From the NCBI RefSeq assembly GCF_020085105.1, contig NC_058055.1, positions 25,463,822 to 25,527,821 on the forward strand: DNA of 64,000 nucleotides, read 5' to 3'. Below the pieces are notes generated by a model. The model made no database searches. It saw only the letters and a program-made list of their open reading frames with translations, and had not been told where the DNA came from. Numbering within the stretch: position 1 is the stretch's first letter; every line of letters begins with the position of its first letter. This stretch comes from Siniperca chuatsi (lineage: Eukaryota; Chordata; Actinopteri; Centrarchiformes; Sinipercidae). The position numbers and the translations under genes were made by a program. Below, one piece after another: positions 58,401-64,000 of this stretch.

Positions 58401-60878
58401 CAGTAGAAAACATCTGCTAAATGCACATATGTACTGTTTTAACATTTTTTTTTTAACTATCATCTCCACCCTCTTCTCCTTCTAGATCGAAACCATTGAG
58501 CTTCCCATCGACCCCAAATCAAAGAAAAGGAGGGGTTTCATCTTCATCACATACAAAGATGAAGCCAGCGTCAAGAAGTGTTTGGAGAAGAAATACCACA
58601 ACATCCAGGGTGGCAGGGTACCTACACACTTTTATCTCAGAAGAGTTGGGTGATAGGTGATACAGCTGTCTCAGCTACCTTATGTAGTACCCTGCAGTGT
58701 GACCTGTGACCCCTTGGCTTCTTTGTCAAGTTGGTGAACCATCACACATCCCTCACTAAGGATCATGAATGTAGTTTTCAGGACAGCACCTGTTACATTC
58801 TGATTAATAGTGGGTGGGTGGGTGAAATAGGGTGAAGCGTCTCCCCATTACAAGACGCTGTGCGCATTACGCACAAGGCACAGCAGTGTAACTTCACTGA
58901 CTCTTTAAATCTCCCGACACGCCGACAGGATTGGTCAGGATCTAATTTGCCTATAGTTACTTTGCAGGTGAACACTTTGCATGCAAATATTTGATAAAAT
59001 CAGTGTGTCCTCTGTGACCACCTACAATGTTGAAATGATTACAGATGAACACATTGTTAAATTTAGATTGTGAGCTATTTCATTCTGGGGAAAAAAATAC
59101 TTTCAGTGTACATTTGACTCATGTGAGTATCCTAAATGTTTGCTGAATTAGATTTTGGCAACAACATTTTTACATTTTATTTCTTTGCTTTTTCCTCCTC
59201 TGCTGGGCCTGTAGCGTCAGGATTTTAAGTGTATGTTTGCATCTCCTCCACAGTGTGAGCTGAAGATCGCCCAGCCAAAGGAGGTGTACCAGCAGCAGCA
59301 GTATGGAGCGGGACGTGGCGGCGGCGGTGGTTATGGAGGTCGGGGAGGCAGGGGCCGTGGAGGTAAGGAAGAGCAATCTGCACCATGTCTCCTGCGTCTT
59401 GTGTAGTAAAGGATGAGTGGATGGGTGCCCCAGATTCTGTTATCGCATTTTACTGGCTGGAGAGCAGAAAGCAATGTCAAAATTTTATATAAAAACATGC
59501 AAAATTTGGCGTGATACATAGAAAAATATTAGAGTAAGGGGAAAAGAGAAGTTCTCATTTCATGGGTCTGTAAAAAGATGTCAGTAGTTAAATGCTGCTA
59601 TGAAAATGGTAAAAAAAAAAATTGTATACATTCCCTTTCATTGATCAAAACAACTCTTTAAAGTTTGTTTTTGTACCTGCTTACATTCAGTTGTTGGCTG
59701 ATCACCTGCTGTGGGAGAATTTGATACGTGATTTTGTAACACAAAAGGTCCAGCGTCAGTGGGATAACACCTCAAAGCTGCAGCCGTAGTTTGGCTTACT
59801 TGATGTACCGTTAATGTCTATGTTGCGTCTGTTGCACTTCTAATCAGACCTCTAATCCCCAGGTGTGTCTCATACATTTAGTGACTACATTTTTTGGGGC
59901 AGAAACTGCAGTAACCTGAACACTACGCTCAAAAATGTCAAATGGTTTTCAGGCTGAGACTTGAAGCATCCATGTGAACTCTGCACTTTGTGTCTCAGGT
60001 CAGAACCAGGGCTGGAACCAGGGATATGGAAACTACTGGAACCAGGGATACGGTAACCAAAACTATGGCGGCTATGGTGGCGGCTATGGCAACTATGACT
60101 ACTCTTCTGGTTACTATGGATATGGTCCCGGATATGACTACAGTAAGTATACACACATAAACGGTCAGGTACAGTTTGTGTGTAGAAAATGGTTACATGG
60201 ACTTCATTATTGTGATTTGGGATGCACCCGTCAAGTTTTCTCAACCGATACAGAAACTTAAGGTACAGGCTGATTCTGAGTACAAAGGTGCTATTTTTAA
60301 ATAAAAAAAATAAAAATTAATCTGTATCTCATAGATACAAGCAAATTTAAAAATAAGAGTGAATCATTTTAAGTGTGTGTAACTATTTCTTGGTGAACAG
60401 CTGGACGCAGTGACTACGCAAAGCTTCCTGAGGTCTTGTCATAGTATCTGTACAGAAACCACCATATCTGGCAGCATAGAAATACTGGACAAACTGTTTA
60501 TTAGATGGTTACAGCATGTATACAAACATGTTAATATGTCTGCTTTAGAGGGGGTGATAGATGTATTTTTATTTTATTTTTTTCATGTTGGACGGAGCAA
60601 GGCTAGCAGCTTCCCCCTGCTTCCAGGCTTCTAGCTAAGCTAGCAATGTCCAGACTCTAACCCTGTACTTAACACACAGACATGAGAGTGATATGAAACA
60701 GTGAGTAGATTGAATAGCGCTGTCTTTGCTGCATGCTGAGGGACTGAGTCGGTCTGAATGGAAACCTGTCTGTGTTTGACCCGTCTGTCCTCTCTGCCCG
60801 ACAGACCAGGGCAATGCAAGCTATGGGAAAACCCCAAGGCGAGGGGGGGCACACCAGACCAGCTACAAGCCATACTGA
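55456..60878 (+). CDS. hnrnpab: Heterogeneous nuclear ribonucleoprotein A/B (CBF-A)
   Basis: hnRNP A/B is a nuclear and shuttling RNA-binding protein acting in mRNA processing, localisation and transcription. Coding exons are 55456-55658, 56348-56516, 57054-57212, 58486-58617, 59254-59362, 59999-60142 and 60805-60878, giving 329 residues. An acidic Asp/Gln/Glu-rich N-terminus (1-68) ends in [14 protein letters not shown]1 starts at about 69 with [10 protein letters not shown] and has RNP1 [11 protein letters not shown]2 starts at about 153 with [11 protein letters not shown] and has RNP1 RRGFIFITY. After [12 protein letters not shown] comes a Gly/Arg then Gly/Tyr/Asn/Gln low-complexity tail, ending YGKTPRRGG...SYKPY. 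The order and C-terminus distinguish it from HNRNPD. The ATG at 55456 is preceded by a TCAG acceptor-like site, so the upstream open frame is probably intronic or UTR. A LINE fragment sits in intron 3. Teleosts may have two paralogues. Confidence 0.95.
57746..58275 (+). mobile_element. 5'-truncated LINE (RTE-like) with 18-bp target duplication
   Basis: The identical 18 bases GATCAATTGTTTGGAAAA occur at 57746-57763 and 58258-58275. Between them an open frame (57764-58228) encodes the C-terminal end of a LINE reverse-transcriptase polyprotein, with [25 protein letters not shown] and [18 protein letters not shown]. The insert ends in a short AAGATG-type tail. Only about 150 residues remain, far short of a functional element. 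It lies in sense orientation in hnrnpab intron 3. Confidence 0.88.
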
Positions 60879-61738
60879 TGATCACATGGTGGTGCAAGGT
60901 ATGCCATGGCTATAACTATCCTCCTTTTACGTACTGTCACGGTGCCCATAAGCACAGGCGCTTAAAGCCCAACTACATGACACCATACTTAAAGTTTTAG
61001 AACTGACACAGCTGGTAAACACTGCAGAGCTGTCCATCTGAACCTGCAAAGGACCAGAGGATATACAGAACCCCTGTCATTTTTGACCACAAAACACATT
61101 TTGAAGGTGTCAATGTTATGGCGTATGTTGTGACTGCTTTTCCAGCCTTAGCTGTAATATAAAGTACTTTTGGAAAAGATTTAATGTAAGTTTTGTTTTA
61201 TCTGCAAGAGAAGTTTTTTTTTTTTTTGAGATAGAGATATAGATATATCTAGATATAGATAGAGTGAGTACGTTTTAGGGCATTTAAACCTTTTTATTAC
61301 AGACAGAGATGCAACAAGGGTCCACATTTTAACTGAAAGGTAGGGTTTGTAAGTTAAAATAAGTTGTGTCATCCCTCAGGACTCCAGTGAGACCGACGGC
61401 TGGACGGACACACTGGGCCGGACTCGACCTTTTATGACAGAAGACCATTTGTACAGAAAACATCTGAAATGTAACTTTTCTTTCTTCTTTTTTTTCCCCT
61501 GTTTTGTTTTTTTTTTGTTTTTGTTTTTTTTTAATCTTATCATTTTAAGGTTTTTCCCCTTTGGTGTGTTTTTTTTTCTTTCTTTTCCTCCACATTTCCA
61601 TTGATGGAAGTGTAATTTTTACTGTACTTTTTGGTACCTGTTTTGATTCTAATGTATTGTAAGGGTTGTATTTTACATGTTTGCTGGCTTTACAGGTTGA
61701 AAATCTTGGCGCTGTAAAGGAGCTTTTTGACAAATAAA
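60879..61738 (+). other. hnrnpab 3'UTR with probable intron and poly(A) signal
   Basis: A donor-like AAGGTATGC at 60896-60904 lies 20 bases after the stop, and a ccctcag acceptor ends at 61379. The joined 3'UTR would run to the AATAAA at 61733-61738. The 480-base intron interior includes an AGATATAGATATAT tract (61231-61262). Because the junction is within 50 bases of the stop, splicing would not be expected to trigger nonsense-mediated decay. Confidence 0.55.
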
Positions 61739-63600
61739 AACCGTTTTCAGTACTTTTTTTTTTTTTTTTTTTCCCCACTTATGCTTCCAGGTCTGGGGCG
61801 GAAGATTTAAAAAGTTGTTGAATGGGTTTAGGATTAAAATTCAGTTGTCAAATTTAACTTCGATATTGATTTCTCGTTTTTTGTAGACGCACAATCCAAT
61901 GATCTGTAATAATGAAGGAAGGTTGTTTTCAATAACTTTTAAAGGTTATCTGCGTAACAAGAATTCTGCCTCACTTCCTAATTTTTTTTAAATTTTTTTT
62001 TTTTGCACACATTTGGTTCCTCCCCCTTTTTTAATTTTATTTTTTAAATGTGAAAATCCAGTGGATCAAGAGAATTTTAACTCCTTAAAACTGAAACTGC
62101 TGCCTGCAAGCTTCTTTATAACAGGATGTTCTTAATTTACCAAGAAGTAACATCAGAAAGTATACAGATGTGTGGGATGTAATGGGGAAAAGTGATTCGA
62201 CCACATGTAACTGTGGACTTCCTGTTAACTCTACACACATTTTTTTAAAATAACAAGCAAATTGTTTCTATGCTGGTTTAGTTTGTGTTCGTCAAGTGCC
62301 ACTGGTTTTTAGAAACAACCGCTCTGAAGTTAAATGTCTGCTTAGTTTTTTCTGGACAGATTTCAGGCCACTGGAGTCGTCTCAGTTAGTGTTTATTAGT
62401 AATAAACATGCTCGTTTGTAATCTGTGTATTTCTAATGCTTAATGTAACTGTTAATTATGATGTAAGTCCTGAGGAATATTTTCAGGACTTTCAAGCGCA
62501 CAAGCAAATGTCTGGTCTAAAACTCCTAGGGTGAAGAGTTAATTCACTGAACAAAACAGAATTGGATGAATTTTGCTATTTAAGCCTTGCCAGTAGACTG
62601 GCCTAAAATGTCAAGTTTGACCTCAGGATGCTAGTTTGGAACATAAACTCAAATGGCTTTTTGCCCTGGGTGTCATTAATATGCTCAGCAATTGTGCCAG
62701 TTAAATGACTCATCTTGTAAAAGTGGAAATGTTGGTGTAAGGGTGGTTGGATCACAATCATTAGCGTTCATACTCCCTGCAGATATCAGCGCAACCTGTT
62801 TAGTGGTACTGTTGTGTCTAAACTTTAGGAAAGAAGTGTGAATTGAAATGCATTAAGATCCCCTTTTTGAAGGAAAAGAGTTGTGGAAATATTGGCCTGA
62901 GGGTGGGGCAGTGTAAAGTCAGGGGTCACTACACCAAGTGCATCTTATTGGGATGAGTCCATCTGCAGACGACTATCTACAGTAATTCCCTGTCAATCCA
63001 GACACTTTGTATAATGCTGACAGTTTCACTGAGAAAATTGAGTTTTTCTGGTCTGGGATACAAACAGATTTACTCAAATCGTGGCTGTTGAGGGGAAAAA
63101 ATCAGGGGGTTTAATTAGGATCCTGCTCCCCAGCTTCTGGGGATGATCAATATCCACAGCTGATTTCATGAAAATCCAGCTGCTGGTTTTGTTGTTATGG
63201 ATTTAAGTGTTTGTCAAGAGAAAATTCACACGTCAGAGGCTCAATTTCTCATTCTGTGGAACATGAACTGCGCTAAATAAGGCAGTCTGGATAGTGGCTG
63301 TCCTCCATTGTAACATGAGAAAACAGACTACAGTTTAATTTCTGCACAAATTGGGCTTTTACATTTGGTCAGAGAACCAGTTGGCACATTTTTGTGGGTT
63401 CTTATATTTGCACCTTGGAGTGAATATCTTCATAAATAGAAATATTCACTTTATGTCAGGCATCAAAAACACCCGTTGATTTCAGGAAATTGCTGAGACC
63501 AATTTGTGGACAATCTCATAACATGAAATAGTCAACTCTAGTCTTGTCCATCTTTACGTGGCTCCGAAAATGACTGGGCGGACATATAGTTGTGATAACA
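61739..63600. other. Downstream of hnrnpab
   Basis: A long poly-T run follows the poly(A) signal, then AT-rich sequence. I see no ORF, splice pattern or clear repeat family here. Confidence 0.5.
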
Positions 63601-63718
63601 GTTTCCGTAGTGTAGTGGTTATCACGTTTGCCTCACACGAAGGCCAGTCATGGACAGATGTAGAAAACTCCTGATCAGAAGCCCTTTTAAAAAGGAAGCG
63701 TTTCGAAACCAGTCTTAC
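63601..63718 (+). pseudogene. Broken tRNA-Val(CAC)-like sequence
   Basis: Bases 63601-63639 match the 5' half of a vertebrate tRNA-Val: acceptor strand GTTTCCG, A-box TAGTGTAGTGG, D-arm ending TATCAC and anticodon loop CTCACAC. The 3' strand of the anticodon stem is damaged (GCGAA expected, GAAGG seen). About 60 unrelated bases follow, then a T-arm/B-box remnant GTTTCGAAACC (63700-63710). The acceptor 3' strand is not recognisable. It cannot fold as a tRNA, but its A and B boxes might still be read by pol III. Confidence 0.75.
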
Positions 63719-63924
63719 CCAAACAGAACATCCCGTATTTGGTTTAGAATATGTTGCTACAGCACGTCTGCATAATACAAAACAATTACATTTAACCCTT
63801 TAAAACAGAGTGAAATTTAATCAGATTTTTATACGAATCATCTGGAAACAAAAACCATTATGATTTCATGGTCAGACAATAATGCTGTTTATATATGCTT
63901 CTACAGGTAAAAGTTGAATTGAAC

Positions 63925-64000
63925 TTAATCATTATTATTATTAACTTTATTTCTATAGCACAATTCATGCATAAAATACAAAGTGCTTCACATCAAACCA
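63925..64000 (+). repeat. Start of an interspersed repeat at the window edge
   Basis: ATTATTATTATTATTAACTT followed by 'tatttctatagcacaattca' and 'acaaagtgcttcac' resembles a widespread fish repeat tail. It runs out of the window. Confidence 0.55.

Overview
The window is vertebrate nuclear DNA, almost certainly from a teleost fish, probably a percomorph. Genes are split into short exons with GT-AG introns. CA/GT, CT and TCTA microsatellites are abundant, and several interspersed repeats look like teleost families: tRNA-derived SINEs, hAT-like and other short inverted-repeat elements, and an RTE-like LINE tail. There are no operons, rRNA genes or CRISPR arrays.

Layout. At 492-5083 (+) is a CLK/LAMMER-family kinase, best called clk4-like, complete through its stop but with a tentative 5' end. 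At 9533-11596 (-) is gpr119, a lipid-sensing class A GPCR in two coding exons. At 16501-18329 (+) is a candidate two-exon gene for a 58-residue protein I do not recognise. At 21428-32645 (+) is slc25a14, a mitochondrial carrier in eight coding exons. At 41043-42596 (-) is an intronless 517-codon ORF of unknown family surrounded by repeats. At 44747-48804 (+) is a BTG/TOB-family gene, most like btg4, in four exons. At 55456-60878 (+) is hnrnpab, a two-RRM RNA-binding protein in seven coding exons, with a likely non-coding first exon and a probable 3'UTR intron. A broken tRNA-Val-like sequence lies near the right end. The long stretches between genes are mostly old repeats.

The genes are not one pathway, though three act on RNA: the CLK kinase phosphorylates SR splicing factors, BTG4 recruits deadenylase to mRNA, and hnRNP A/B binds RNA. 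gpr119 and slc25a14 are neighbours in human Xq26, while CLK4 and HNRNPAB are neighbours in human 5q35, so the window joins two human synteny blocks.

The most unusual items are: the intronless 517-aa ORF; the candidate 58-aa membrane micropeptide; the activation-loop exon of the kinase, bracketed by complementary (TG)n and (CA)n tracts at its splice sites; a kinase N-terminus that appears to lack the usual RS domain; and several datable insertions with visible target-site duplications or long terminal inverted repeats. All gene models were built by eye from splice-site consensus, reading phase and remembered family features. None was checked by alignment or transcript data.
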